DNA of 64,000 nt, from positions 1 through 64,000 of the forward strand of contig NZ_SBLC01000011.1 in the NCBI RefSeq assembly GCF_004054105.1, in the 5' to 3' direction. Positions within the stretch are counted from its first letter, which is position 1; each line of letters begins with the position of its first letter. Below the pieces are notes generated by a model, which had not been told where the DNA came from, made no database searches, and saw only the letters and a list, made by a program, of their open reading frames with translations. Source of the DNA: Falsigemmobacter intermedius (GTDB taxonomy: Bacteria > Pseudomonadota > Alphaproteobacteria > Rhodobacterales > Rhodobacteraceae). The position numbers were made by a program, and so were the translations under genes. Positions 36,495-45,189 of the stretch are shown here, one piece after another.

Positions 36495-36592
36495 TCCCTC
36501 GCTCCGCCGGCATTACCCGGATCAGCTGTGAAGGGTTCGCGCGGATCTGCGCATCTCAGCCCCCTGTACGGAAGCACCCCTGGTTACAGGGG
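36495..36592 (-). promoter_or_regulatory. TPP riboswitch (THI element)
   Basis: Reading the minus strand, conserved blocks appear in order: CAGGGGTGC, then GGGGGCTGAGATG (the CUGAGA pyrimidine sensor), ACCCTT, then CTGATCCGGGTAATGCCGGCG (pyrophosphate sensor, in two parts) and the closing GAGGGA. The last element doubles as the ribosome site of ykoF, whose ATG is 4-5 nt further. Ligand-bound folding should hide it, so TPP would repress translation of ykoF-thiXZY. Confidence 0.95.
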
Positions 36593-36609
36593 CAACATCA
36601 CGCCCTGAT

Positions 36610-37044
36610 CTGCGGCTGTCAAGTCCCTCTCTGAGAGGCCTCTGTCTGCACGGTGGGGGTGCAGGATCAGGGGCGGCGCTTCGTGCGCAGGGCATGGTTC
36701 TCAGCAGCGTCGGGTGACGGGATTGGCGCGAAACGCCGCAAAATTTTTTCCCGGCTGTCGCAATCTGCCCCCTGAGACGCCCCGGCAGTGCCAGCGCCGC
36801 GCCCGGAACGGACCCCGTCGCAGCGCTGCACATAAAATCGACTGCCCCCTCAAGAGACCCGCCATTTCAGAGGCTTGCAGGGCAAACCATAAGGTCGCTT
36901 TCCGCCCTTAATTCCTTGAAGGGGCGGGCTGTGATCCCTCCCGGGGCATGCGCGATCAAAATGACTTTACGGAATCAAAAATCTATCCGTATAGTTACGA
37001 CTATAAGAACTGATAAGCGAATACGCATCCAACGGGGAACCATC
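36610..37044 (+). promoter_or_regulatory. intergenic region with palindromic operator upstream of the second Liv operon
   Basis: Most of this stretch holds nothing recognisable. Near its end the sequence becomes AT-rich and contains TATAGT-TACG-ACTATA (36990-37005), a perfect 6+4+6 inverted repeat 40 nt before the receptor start codon. FCD-type GntR proteins bind short GT...AC repeats, and such a regulator is encoded in this operon, so it is the likely ligand. ATG 37045 is preceded by GGGGA; an earlier in-frame start at 36916 would cross this operator and is rejected. Confidence 0.55.
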
Positions 37045-38253
37045 ATGATCGGAAGAAGAAAACTACTTTTGAGCACTGCTGGCGCCGGGCTTTTCCTTGC
37101 CAGCCCCGGACTGCTTCGCCATGCCTCTGCGGCGGGTGATGTTCTCAAAGTCGGCATTCCGGTGCCGATCTCGGGCGGGAATGCCGCCAACGGCAAATAT
37201 GCCTCAATGGGTGCGATCATCGCCGCCGAAGAGGCCACCGCGAAATATGGCCGTGAGGTGAAAACCTTCGACCTCGACACCGAAGGCAAGCCCGCGACGG
37301 CCGTGCGCAAGGTCCAGGATGCGATCCAGCAGGAGGGCATTCAGCTTTTTGCAGGCGGGATCCTGTCGTCGGAATCGCTTGCCATGGGCAAAGAGGCCGA
37401 CAAGGGCGGCGCGAACTTCATCACCACCGCCGGGGCCGATGAGATCACCGGAACCGAGTGTAATGCCGCGACCTTCCGCTGGTCGGTGCCGACCTTCGGC
37501 GCGATCAACCAGTCGATCCGGCCGATCATCGACGCGCTGCCCAATGCGAAGCGCTGGTATACCGTCACCCCGCAATATGTCTTTGGCGAAGGCCTGTTGC
37601 AGGCCACCAAAGATGTGCTGGAAGAAAAGGGCCTTGAGCTGGTGGGCAACTCCTATCACTCGCTCACTGAGAAGGAATTCTCGGGCTATCTGACCAATGC
37701 CATCGCGGCCAAACCTGATGTTCTGCTGATCCTGAACTTCGGGGCGCAATGCGCCGATACGCTGCGTCAGGCGGTCTCTTTCGGTCTGAAAGAGCGCATG
37801 ACCATCGTCGTCGCCTGGGCCTCGGGGCTGGAGCAGTTTGAGGCGCTTGGTGCCGATCTTTGCGAAGGCATCTACTTTGGTGCGCAATACTGGCACACCA
37901 TCGACAGCCCGACCAATGCTGAGCTGGTGAAGCTGACGCGCGCCAAATATAATGAGAACCCGAACTATTCGCTCGCGGGGTCTTATATCTGCACCAAGCT
38001 GATGATCGACGCCGCCATGAAGGCCGGCAGCACCGATCAGAAGGCCGTTCAGGCCGCGCTGAAAGGCATGACCTACGCGGGCCTCACCGGCGAAGAGATG
38101 GTGCGTCCTGAGGACAATCAGGTCATCAAAAACTACTACCTGCTGAAGGCAAAGGCGAAATCCGCCATGGCCGATAAGGACGATTTTGCCGAAGTGATTT
38201 CTTCGGGACAGTCCTTCCTTGAGGTGGCGAATACCGGCTGCAAGCTGAGCTGA
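37045..38253 (+). CDS. ABC transporter solute-binding protein (LivK/AmiC type)
   Basis: Periplasmic type I binding protein of 402 residues. The signal is twin-arginine-like (MIGRRKLLLSTAGAGLFLASPG, cleavage near ASA). VLKVGIPVPISGGNAANGKYASMGAIIAAEEA, read in parts, opens the domain, and GEGLLQATKDVLEEKGLELVGNSYHS and GIYFGAQYWHTIDSP follow. It heads a plus-strand operon containing the second livHMGF set, an M20 amidohydrolase, an M81 protein, a GntR regulator and an aminotransferase. The ligand is unknown; enzymes downstream favour an amide or ureido compound. Confidence 0.9.
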   Translation: MIGRRKLLLSTAGAGLFLASPGLLRHASAAGDVLKVGIPVPISGGNAANGKYASMGAIIAAEEATAKYGREVKTFDLDTEGKPATAVRKVQDAIQQEGIQLFAGGILSSESLAMGKEADKGGANFITTAGADEITGTECNAATFRWSVPTFGAINQSIRPIIDALPNAKRWYTVTPQYVFGEGLLQATKDVLEEKGLELVGNSYHSLTEKEFSGYLTNAIAAKPDVLLILNFGAQCADTLRQAVSFGLKERMTIVVAWASGLEQFEALGADLCEGIYFGAQYWHTIDSPTNAELVKLTRAKYNENPNYSLAGSYICTKLMIDAAMKAGSTDQKAVQAALKGMTYAGLTGEEMVRPEDNQVIKNYYLLKAKAKSAMADKDDFAEVISSGQSFLEVANTGCKLS

Positions 38254-38261
38254 CGCCCCTG

Positions 38262-38292
38262 AAAGCCGCAGGGCTCCTCCCCTGCGGCTGTT
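38262..38292 (+). terminator. intercistronic hairpin after the second binding-protein gene
   Basis: A perfect 10-bp stem (38264-38273 with 38280-38289, AGCCGCAGGG arms) with a 6-nt loop, followed by GTTCCTT. It lies in the 58-nt gap between receptor and permease genes and probably gives partial termination or mRNA protection, as at the other two transporters. Confidence 0.7.
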
Positions 38293-38311
38293 CCTTACGG
38301 GAGACCCTCTG

Positions 38312-39166
38312 GTGACCTATCTCTTCCAGGTGCTGAATGGCATCGGGCTGGGCATGCTGTATTTTCTGCTGGCTGTCGGGCTGTCGATCATTTTCGGCCT
38401 TTTGCAATTCGTGAACTTTGCCCATGGGGCGTTTTATCTGCTGGGCGCTTATCTGACCTATGATCTGGTCGAGCGCGGCATGAGTTTCTGGCTTGCCATG
38501 CCGCTAGCCGCGCTGATCGTGGCCATCGTGGCAGGGGTGACGGAGGCCGTGCTTCTGAGGCGGATCTATAAGCTGCCCCATACTTTCCATATCCTGGTGA
38601 CCGTGGGCATCGCGCTCTTTATCCAGGAACTGGTGATCATCCTCTGGGGACCGCTCGGCGGCAACGTCTCGGCGCCTGACGGGCTGAACGGCGTGGTAAT
38701 CTGGGGCGATTTCATCTATCCGAAATACCGCCTCTTTACGATCGCCTTCACGGCGGTGCTGGCGCTTGCGCTCTACTGGGCGCTGGAGCGGACACGGCTG
38801 GGTGCCATCGTGCGGGCCGGCTCGGAAAGCACGGAAAACATGGCGCTTCTGGGCTATGACACTTTGCGCATCAATACGGTGGTCTTTGCCGCCGGTGCCG
38901 GTCTGGCCGGTCTGGCCGGCGGTCTGGTCTCGCCCATCCGGGGGGTGGAACCCTTCATGGGGGTAGAGGCGCTTTCCATCGCCTTTGTGGTCGTGGTGAT
39001 CGGCGGCATGGGATCTTACGTGGGCGCGCTGGTCGCGGGCATTCTGGTCGGCGTTGTGCAGTCTCTTATGGCCACCATCTGGCCCGAGGGTGCGCGCCTG
39101 ATGATCTATATCGGCATGGCCTCCATCATCGTGATGATGCCGCGCGGCCTGTTCGGGAGGGCGTGA
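38312..39166 (+). CDS. livH: ABC transporter permease, LivH type
   Basis: Inner-membrane permease of 284 residues. VLNGIGLGMLYFLLAVGLSIIFGLLQFVNFAHGAFYLLGAYL, read in parts, is the LivH opening, and FVVVVIGGMGSYVGALVAGILVG the conserved later part. A GTG start follows GGGAG. It is one nucleotide from the LivM gene. Compared with the first LivH (342 residues) it lacks the long insertion. Confidence 0.92.
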   Translation: MTYLFQVLNGIGLGMLYFLLAVGLSIIFGLLQFVNFAHGAFYLLGAYLTYDLVERGMSFWLAMPLAALIVAIVAGVTEAVLLRRIYKLPHTFHILVTVGIALFIQELVIILWGPLGGNVSAPDGLNGVVIWGDFIYPKYRLFTIAFTAVLALALYWALERTRLGAIVRAGSESTENMALLGYDTLRINTVVFAAGAGLAGLAGGLVSPIRGVEPFMGVEALSIAFVVVVIGGMGSYVGALVAGILVGVVQSLMATIWPEGARLMIYIGMASIIVMMPRGLFGRA

Positions 39167-39167
39167 G

Positions 39168-40139
39168 ATGCTTTTGATCAACCGTCCCCTCGTGCAATTC
39201 GGCCTTGCCCTTCTGACGGTGCTGGCGCTGCCTCTGTTCCTGCGCTCCGGGATCCTCGCCTCTGAGGTGCTGATCTATGCGCTGATCGCGGCGGCCTGTA
39301 ACCTGCTTCTGGGCTACACCGGGCTTCTATCCTTCGGTCAGGGCATTTTCTTCGGGCTTGGCAGCTATATGGCGGGGATTTTCCTGACCCGCTATGGCGT
39401 GCCGGTCTGGCTGGTGCTGATCATGGCAACGCTTCTGGGCGCTGCCGTGGCGACCCTGGTGGGGTGGCTGTCGATCCGGCGGCAGGGCGTTTACTTCGTC
39501 ATGCTGACGCTGGCCTTCTCGCAGCTTTTCTACTTCCTGGCCTATACCTTTTCGGATCTGACCGGGGGCGATAACGGGCTGATGGATGTGCCGCGCCCGG
39601 ATCTGGGTGCAGGCCCGATGAATGACGCCTGGAGTTTCTATATCTTCGTGGCGGTCTCTTTCCTGGTGCTCTTTGCCGTGATGCTGCAGGCCACGCAGTC
39701 GACCTTTGGCCGCACGCTGATTGCCGTGCGGGACAATGAAGAGCGTGCCGCCGCCATCGGCTTTCCGGTCAAGGCGTTTAAGACCGCAGCCTTTGCGATT
39801 TCCGGTGCAGTCACGGCTTATGGCGGGGCTTTGAAAGCCATGCTGATCGGTGTGGCGCCGCTGGCCAATATTGAGCATCACACCTCTGAGATGATCCTGA
39901 TCATGACGATCATCGGCGGCTCAACCAGCCTCTTTGCCTCTGTCATTGGGGCTGCGGCCTATATGATCCTGGCCGATGTGCTGTCGCAGATCTGGCCGCG
40001 CTGGCTGCTGCTGCTGGGGCTGGCGCTCGTCTGCATCGCGCTCTTCCTGCAAAAGGGTCTCTGGGGGCTGATCGAAAAGCTCTGGGTGATGATTGTCCAG
40101 AAAGATCAAAACCCTGCGAAGAAGGAGGCGGAGCATTGA
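39168..40139 (+). CDS. livM: ABC transporter permease, LivM type
   Basis: Permease partner of 323 residues, about ten TM helices. LLGYTGLLSFGQGIFFGLGSYMAG is the LivM motif, and GDNGLMDVPRPDLG and RDNEERAAAIGFPVKAFKTAAF are the conserved loops. Its stop overlaps the LivG start by 4 nt. Confidence 0.92.
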   Translation: MLLINRPLVQFGLALLTVLALPLFLRSGILASEVLIYALIAAACNLLLGYTGLLSFGQGIFFGLGSYMAGIFLTRYGVPVWLVLIMATLLGAAVATLVGWLSIRRQGVYFVMLTLAFSQLFYFLAYTFSDLTGGDNGLMDVPRPDLGAGPMNDAWSFYIFVAVSFLVLFAVMLQATQSTFGRTLIAVRDNEERAAAIGFPVKAFKTAAFAISGAVTAYGGALKAMLIGVAPLANIEHHTSEMILIMTIIGGSTSLFASVIGAAAYMILADVLSQIWPRWLLLLGLALVCIALFLQKGLWGLIEKLWVMIVQKDQNPAKKEAEH

Positions 40140-40906
40140 GCCCTGATATTGCGCTTTCCACCCGCGGCCTTGGCGTCACCTACGGCAAATTTGTGGCCCT
40201 GGCCGATATGGATCTCGATATCCGCCGCAACTCGGTGCATTCGATCATCGGCCCCAATGGCGCGGGCAAAACGACGATGTTTCACGCGCTGACCGGGCGG
40301 GTGATGCCCTCCCACGGGCAGATCCTTCTCAACGGCACCGATATCACCAATCTGCGCGATGATGAACGGGTCCGCCAGGGGATCGCGCGGTCCTTCCAGG
40401 TCACCAGCCTTTTCCCGACCCTCTCGGTCTCTGAAAACCTGCGGCTTGCGGCCCAGGGTAAAACGCCCTGGCAGGCACTTGCGCCCTGGCGCATGGCTGA
40501 GGCCAATCGCCCCGCCATGGCGACCGCAGCAGAGGTGATGGAGCGGATGAACCTGACGGCGGTGCACAATCGCCCGGCAGGGGAACTCTCACACGGCCAG
40601 CAGCGCCGCCTGGAAGTCGGCATGGCCATGGCGGCAAAGCCCTCGGTGATCCTGATGGATGAGCCGACTTCGGGCATGGGGGTTGAGGATATTGAGGAAA
40701 TGAAGCGGCTGATCCGCGATCTTGGCCGCGATCACACCGTCCTTTTCATCGAGCATAACATGGGGATCGTGATGAATATCTCCGATACGATCACCGTGAT
40801 GCGGCTCGGGCGCAAACTGACCGAGGGGCCGCCCGCGGCGGTGCGGGAGAACCCGGATGTGCAAAGCGCCTACCTTGGCTCCATGATCACGGGGGACATC
40901 GCATGA
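40136..40906 (+). CDS. livG: ABC transporter ATPase, LivG type
   Basis: ATPase of 256 residues. Walker A is GPNGAGKTT (39-47), the signature is LSHGQQRRLEVGMAMA, and Walker B is VILMDEPTSGMG, the LivG form. The start codon (TTG or the nearby position, 40136) overlaps the livM stop, and the gene overlaps livF by 4 nt. Confidence 0.92.
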   Translation: MSPDIALSTRGLGVTYGKFVALADMDLDIRRNSVHSIIGPNGAGKTTMFHALTGRVMPSHGQILLNGTDITNLRDDERVRQGIARSFQVTSLFPTLSVSENLRLAAQGKTPWQALAPWRMAEANRPAMATAAEVMERMNLTAVHNRPAGELSHGQQRRLEVGMAMAAKPSVILMDEPTSGMGVEDIEEMKRLIRDLGRDHTVLFIEHNMGIVMNISDTITVMRLGRKLTEGPPAAVRENPDVQSAYLGSMITGDIA

Positions 40907-41607
40907 GCGCGCTTCTCGAGGTTGAGAACCTTCACGCCTATTACGGCAAAAGCCATATTCTGCAGGGCGTCTCGCTCAGTGTGAATGAGGGTGAGGTGGT
41001 GACGCTGCTGGGCCGTAACGGAGCGGGCAAATCCACGACCCTGCGCGCCCTGGCCGGGGCGCTGCCCCCCGGCCAGGGCGCCGTGCGCCTGCAGGGCCGC
41101 GATCTGGCAGGGCAGCCCGCCTTTCGCATCGCCAAACAGGGTGTGTCGCTGGTGCCGGAAAACCGCGGGATCTTCTCGCTGCTGACGGTCGAGGAGAACC
41201 TGCGCATTGCCGAACGCCGCGGTGCGGCCTGGGGGATGTCAGATATCTATGCCATCTTCCCGCGCCTGGAAGAGCGGAAGAAGAACGGCGGCGGCCAGCT
41301 GTCGGGCGGCGAGCAGCAGATGCTGTCGATCGCGCGCGCGCTGCTGACCGGGCCGAAGCTTCTGATGCTCGATGAGCCGGTTGAGGGGCTTGCTCCGGTG
41401 ATCGTCGATGAGATCGTCTCGCAGATCCGCAAAATCGCGGCCACGGGGGTATCAATTCTTCTGGTTGAGCAGAACCTTGCGGTCTGCACGGCCCTTGCGC
41501 GGCGCCACAATATCATCGAGTTAGGCCGCATTGTTTATCACGCCACGGGCGAGGAATTTATCCGCGACAAAGATGCCCGTGACCGCTATCTGGGGGTCAA
41601 AGCCTGA
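40903..41607 (+). CDS. livF: ABC transporter ATPase, LivF type
   Basis: ATPase of 234 residues. Walker A is GRNGAGKST (37-45), the signature LSGGEQQML, and Walker B LLMLDEPVEGLAP, the LivF form. It overlaps livG by 4 nt, and the M20 gene follows after 2 nt, so transporter and enzymes are co-transcribed. Confidence 0.93.
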   Translation: MSALLEVENLHAYYGKSHILQGVSLSVNEGEVVTLLGRNGAGKSTTLRALAGALPPGQGAVRLQGRDLAGQPAFRIAKQGVSLVPENRGIFSLLTVEENLRIAERRGAAWGMSDIYAIFPRLEERKKNGGGQLSGGEQQMLSIARALLTGPKLLMLDEPVEGLAPVIVDEIVSQIRKIAATGVSILLVEQNLAVCTALARRHNIIELGRIVYHATGEEFIRDKDARDRYLGVKA

Positions 41608-41609
41608 CC

Positions 41610-42875
41610 ATGACGAATTTGAAAATCCGTGGCGAGCGCCTCTGGGACAGCCTTATGGAGACGGCCCGGATCGGCGGCACGCCCGATGGCGGCATCCGCC
41701 GCCTGACGCTGAGCGAGGAAGACGCCCGCGTCCGCGCCTGGTTCAAAGAGGCGGTGGAAGCGGCGGGCATGACGCTCAGCCACGATCTCTTTGGCAATAT
41801 GTTTGCGATCCGCCCCGGCAAAAACAACGATCTGCCGCCGATTGCCATGGGCAGCCACCTCGACACCCAGCCCACGGGCGGGAAATTTGACGGGGTCTTA
41901 GGCGTTCTGGCGGGCCTTGAGGTCATTCGCACCCTGAACGACGCGGGGCTTGAGACTGAAGCCCCGCTGATGGTGGTGAACTGGACCAATGAAGAGGGCT
42001 CGCGCTTCTCGCCCGCGATGCTTGGCTCGGGGGGCTTTGCCGGGGTCTACAGCGCCGATCAGGTCAACGGGCGGCGTGACAGTGAGGGCATCTCTTTCGG
42101 CGACGCACTCGAGGCCATCGGCTGGCGCGGAGACCTGCCGCCCAAAGGGCAGCCCATCGGCGCGATGTTTGAACTCCACATCGAACAGGGCCCGATCCTT
42201 GAGGCCGAGGGCAAAGACATCGGCATCGTCACCGGCGTCCAGGGGCTGCGCTGGTATGAGGCGGTCTTTGAAGGCCGCGCCGCGCATACCGGCTCAACGC
42301 CGATGTCGATGCGGCAGAACGCTCTGCTGCCCGCCGCGGATCTCATCCGGGCGGTGGATGCCATCGGCCTCGCTCATGCGCCCGATGCGGTGGCGACGGT
42401 GGGCCATGTCACCGTCAGCCCCAATTCGAACAATGTCATCCCCGGCGAGGTGCGCCTGACCATCGACATGCGCCACCCGAGGGATGCGGTTCTGGCGGCG
42501 ATGGATGCCGAGCTGCAAAGCGCCTTCGCGCGAATCCTCGCGGCCTCCGGGGTGAGCGGGGCTCTGACGCCGGTCTCTGATGTCGCGGCAGTGGCCTTTG
42601 ACCCCGATTGCATTGACGCCGTTCGTCAGGCCACCGCCCGCATGGGTCTGAGCGCGCGGGAAATCGTCTCGGGCGCGGGCCATGATGCGGTGCATATTGC
42701 CCGGCTGGCCCCCACCACGATGATCTTCGTGCCCTCAGCCGGAGGGCTCAGCCATAACCCGGCGGAAAGCACCACTTTTGACGAATGTGCCGCCGGCGCC
42801 CAGGTGCTTCTTGAGGCGGTCTTAGGCTATGATCGCAGCCGCGCCGAAGCGCTGCGGGAAAAGGAAACTGACTGA
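41610..42875 (+). CDS. M20-family Zn amidohydrolase (N-carbamoyl amino acid / ureidopropionase-like)
   Basis: Cytoplasmic metal-dependent amidase of 421 residues in the hydantoinase/carbamoylase family (L-N-carbamoylase, beta-ureidopropionase, allantoate amidohydrolase). Metal ligands sit in GSHLDTQPTGGKFDG (81-95), WTNEEGSRFSP (about 125-135), ELHIEQGPILE and the late SAGGLSHNPAE. AAHTGSTPM marks the dimerisation lid. It hydrolyses a carbamoyl or ureido C-N bond. It is placed 2 nt after livF and 3 nt before the M81 gene. Together with the aminotransferase it would fit N-carbamoyl-beta-alanine or a similar substrate, which is inference. Confidence 0.9.
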   Translation: MTNLKIRGERLWDSLMETARIGGTPDGGIRRLTLSEEDARVRAWFKEAVEAAGMTLSHDLFGNMFAIRPGKNNDLPPIAMGSHLDTQPTGGKFDGVLGVLAGLEVIRTLNDAGLETEAPLMVVNWTNEEGSRFSPAMLGSGGFAGVYSADQVNGRRDSEGISFGDALEAIGWRGDLPPKGQPIGAMFELHIEQGPILEAEGKDIGIVTGVQGLRWYEAVFEGRAAHTGSTPMSMRQNALLPAADLIRAVDAIGLAHAPDAVATVGHVTVSPNSNNVIPGEVRLTIDMRHPRDAVLAAMDAELQSAFARILAASGVSGALTPVSDVAAVAFDPDCIDAVRQATARMGLSAREIVSGAGHDAVHIARLAPTTMIFVPSAGGLSHNPAESTTFDECAAGAQVLLEAVLGYDRSRAEALREKETD

Positions 42876-42878
42876 GCC

Positions 42879-44384
42879 ATGCGACTGCTGATTGCCCAGG
42901 TCAACCATGAGACCAATACCTTCTCGCCCCTGCCGACCCCGCTTGCTGCCTTCCGCCCGGTTTACGGGGCAGAGGCCCTGGCGGCGGCGCGGGGCAAACA
43001 GACCCCGGTGGGCGCCTTTCTCGACTGGGCGGAGCGGCGCGGCTATGAAGTCACCTGCCCGATCCTGGCGCATGCCTACCCCTCGGGTCCGGTGGCGGAT
43101 GAGGCTTTTGAGCTGATTTGTGACACCATCCTGGCCGATCTGGATGACAGCATTGATCTGGTGCTGCTGGATCTGCATGGCGCCATGGTGACCCGCAGCT
43201 ATGAGGATGGCGAGGGCGAGCTGATCGCGCGTCTGCGCCGGCGCCGCCCCGATGTGCCGATCGGCGTGGCGCTCGATCTGCATGCCCATGTGACGAAGGC
43301 GCTTGCCGCCGGTGTCCAGGCGATCTGCGGCTACCTCAGCTATCCGCATATCGACATGTATGAGACCGGCGAGCGGCTTTGCGAGGCCATGGAGCGGCGC
43401 GAGAGGCTGCAGGGCCTGACCCTGCATCACATCCCCCTGCCGCTGATCGCCCATACCCTGCCGATGAATTCCGAACGCCCCGGCGTCATGCGCGATATGC
43501 TCGATGCGGTCTCCGCTCTGGCCGAAGAAAACGGAATGGTGGACGTCAGCCTCTTTGGCGGCTTTCCGGCCAGTGACATCCGGGAAGCCGGCATGTCGCT
43601 GGTGGCTCTCGCGGAGCCGGGCCACGACCCTGCTCCGGCGCTGGAGAGCATCGCCGATGCGATCTGGGCGCGGCGGGCGGAATTTATCTATGATCAAAAG
43701 CCGCTGGAGGTTTCACTGGCAGAGGCGCAGGCCGCGCTCTCCGCCCCCGGCGCAGGGCCGGTGCTGCTTCTCGATCATGGCGACAACTGCATGTCGGGCG
43801 GCACCTGCGACAATATCGATGTGCTGAAAGCCGCTCTTGAGGCCGGCTTCACCGGGCTTGTCGCCGGGCCGATCCATGATCCGGCTGTGGTCGCACAGGC
43901 CTTTGCCGCCGGTGAGGGCGCAGAGATCACCGTCAGCCTCGGCAATAAGATTTCTGCGGAAAGCTTCGCCCCCCCTGCCCCGCCGCTGAGCCTGACGGCA
44001 AAGGTCACGCGGCTGGGCTCGGGGGATTACACCGTCACCGGGCCGATCTATACGGGCATGCTCTGCCGGATGGGGCGGGTGGCGCTGCTGAGCACGCCGG
44101 AGGCGCAGATCCTGGTGGCAGAGACCGCGCATGAGCCCTGGGATCGCGGGATCTTCACTTCGGTCGGCGTGATCCCGGAAGAAGCCTCGGTTTTGCTTTT
44201 AAAGTCACGCATGTATTGCCGTCCGGTCTTTGAACCTCTCTCTAAAGTTGTGGTAGAAGTTGCCGGAGGCGGAGTCACCGGATCAGACTTCCGTCTCTTT
44301 GATTTTAAAAACCTCAGGCGCCCGATTTATCCGCTCGACGCGGGCGCCAGCCGGAAGACCGATGATGACCCAAGAACTCCCTGA
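42879..44384 (+). CDS. M81-family metallopeptidase-like protein (MlrC)
   Basis: A 501-residue member of the MlrC/M81 family, named after the microcystin-degrading MlrC. RLLIAQVNHETNTFSPLPTPLAAF is the diagnostic opening, DLVLLDLHGAMVTRSYEDGEGELI and VALDLHAHVT carry metal-ligand Asp/His, and LLDHGDNCMSGGTCDN is a conserved C-terminal loop. Most bacterial members sit with amide or peptide ABC transporters, and few have known substrates. Coupling with the M20 enzyme suggests sequential hydrolysis of the imported molecule. Its end overlaps the GntR gene by 20 nt. Confidence 0.9.
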   Translation: MRLLIAQVNHETNTFSPLPTPLAAFRPVYGAEALAAARGKQTPVGAFLDWAERRGYEVTCPILAHAYPSGPVADEAFELICDTILADLDDSIDLVLLDLHGAMVTRSYEDGEGELIARLRRRRPDVPIGVALDLHAHVTKALAAGVQAICGYLSYPHIDMYETGERLCEAMERRERLQGLTLHHIPLPLIAHTLPMNSERPGVMRDMLDAVSALAEENGMVDVSLFGGFPASDIREAGMSLVALAEPGHDPAPALESIADAIWARRAEFIYDQKPLEVSLAEAQAALSAPGAGPVLLLDHGDNCMSGGTCDNIDVLKAALEAGFTGLVAGPIHDPAVVAQAFAAGEGAEITVSLGNKISAESFAPPAPPLSLTAKVTRLGSGDYTVTGPIYTGMLCRMGRVALLSTPEAQILVAETAHEPWDRGIFTSVGVIPEEASVLLLKSRMYCRPVFEPLSKVVVEVAGGGVTGSDFRLFDFKNLRRPIYPLDAGASRKTDDDPRTP

Positions 44385-45165
44385 CGAGAGCCTGGCTGCC
44401 GCAGCGGGTCGCAAACCTCCGATCCGGCGGATCAAGCTTTCCGATCAGGTCGCAGAAGAACTTCGCCGCTGGATTGCCAGGGAAAACCTTGGCCCAGGCG
44501 ACCGGCTGCCGCATGAGAAAAACCTGATGGAGCATTTCGGCTGCTCAAAGGGCACCATCCGCGAAGCGCTGAAGGCGCTGGAGGTGGAGGGTCTTTTGAT
44601 CATGCAGGCCGGGCCCAACGGCGGGCCGGAGGTGCAGGCCACGTCGCCCGAGGTCGTGATCCGGCAGATGCGGCAGTATTTTCACTTCCAGGACCTGGAT
44701 TTCAAAGACGTTTATGATCTGCGCAAAACCCTTGAGGTGATGCTGATCGAAAATGTGGCCGGGCGCATCACCGCGGCTGATTTCGCGCGACTGGAAGAGA
44801 ATATCGCCGCCTGCGTGCAGGCCGCGCACCGCGAAGACCTGAAAACCGCGCGCCAGGTGGAAGTCGGCTTTCACGACATTCTGTGCGAGATCTGCGACAA
44901 TCCGATTCTCGCGCTGATGTGTCGCTTTCTCAATGCCATGCTGCGCGATCTGGTGACCAAACGCACCGGCAGCATGCGGGAGCATCATGAATTCGGGCAG
45001 CACAATATTGAGGCACACCGCGACCTGCTTGATGCGCTCCGGCGCAATGACCGGGCCGCGCTCGCCTCTGTTATGCGCCACCACATGGATTGCGCCGAGG
45101 GCTATATGCATAACCTCGACGCGGCTTTTCACATGGATCTGCTGTCGCGCAAGCACAGCGAATGA
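44365..45165 (+). CDS. GntR-family regulator with FCD ligand domain
   Basis: A DNA-binding regulator of 266 residues. The winged HTH (about 20-90) shows KLSDQVAEELRRWI, GDRLPHEKNLMEHFGCSKGTIREALKALEVEGLL, read in parts. The FCD domain (about 105-240) carries the metal/ligand residues in DLRKTLEVMLIENVA, FHDILCEICDNPIL and HHEFGQHNIEAHRDLLDAL. The frame extends upstream to 44260. I chose ATG 44365 (or 44362) because GGAAG lies at a suitable distance. It is embedded in the operon it probably represses, and the TATAGT/ACTATA palindrome at 36990 is a candidate operator. Confidence 0.9.
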   Translation: MTQELPDESLAAAAGRKPPIRRIKLSDQVAEELRRWIARENLGPGDRLPHEKNLMEHFGCSKGTIREALKALEVEGLLIMQAGPNGGPEVQATSPEVVIRQMRQYFHFQDLDFKDVYDLRKTLEVMLIENVAGRITAADFARLEENIAACVQAAHREDLKTARQVEVGFHDILCEICDNPILALMCRFLNAMLRDLVTKRTGSMREHHEFGQHNIEAHRDLLDALRRNDRAALASVMRHHMDCAEGYMHNLDAAFHMDLLSRKHSE

Positions 45166-45189
45166 GCCCCTTTGCGGGAGGAGAAACTG

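Noticed and set aside
36916-37044. N-terminal extension of the second binding-protein frame
   Set aside because: It would place 43 extra residues before a good Tat-type signal peptide and run through the probable operator; ATG 37045 has its own ribosome site.
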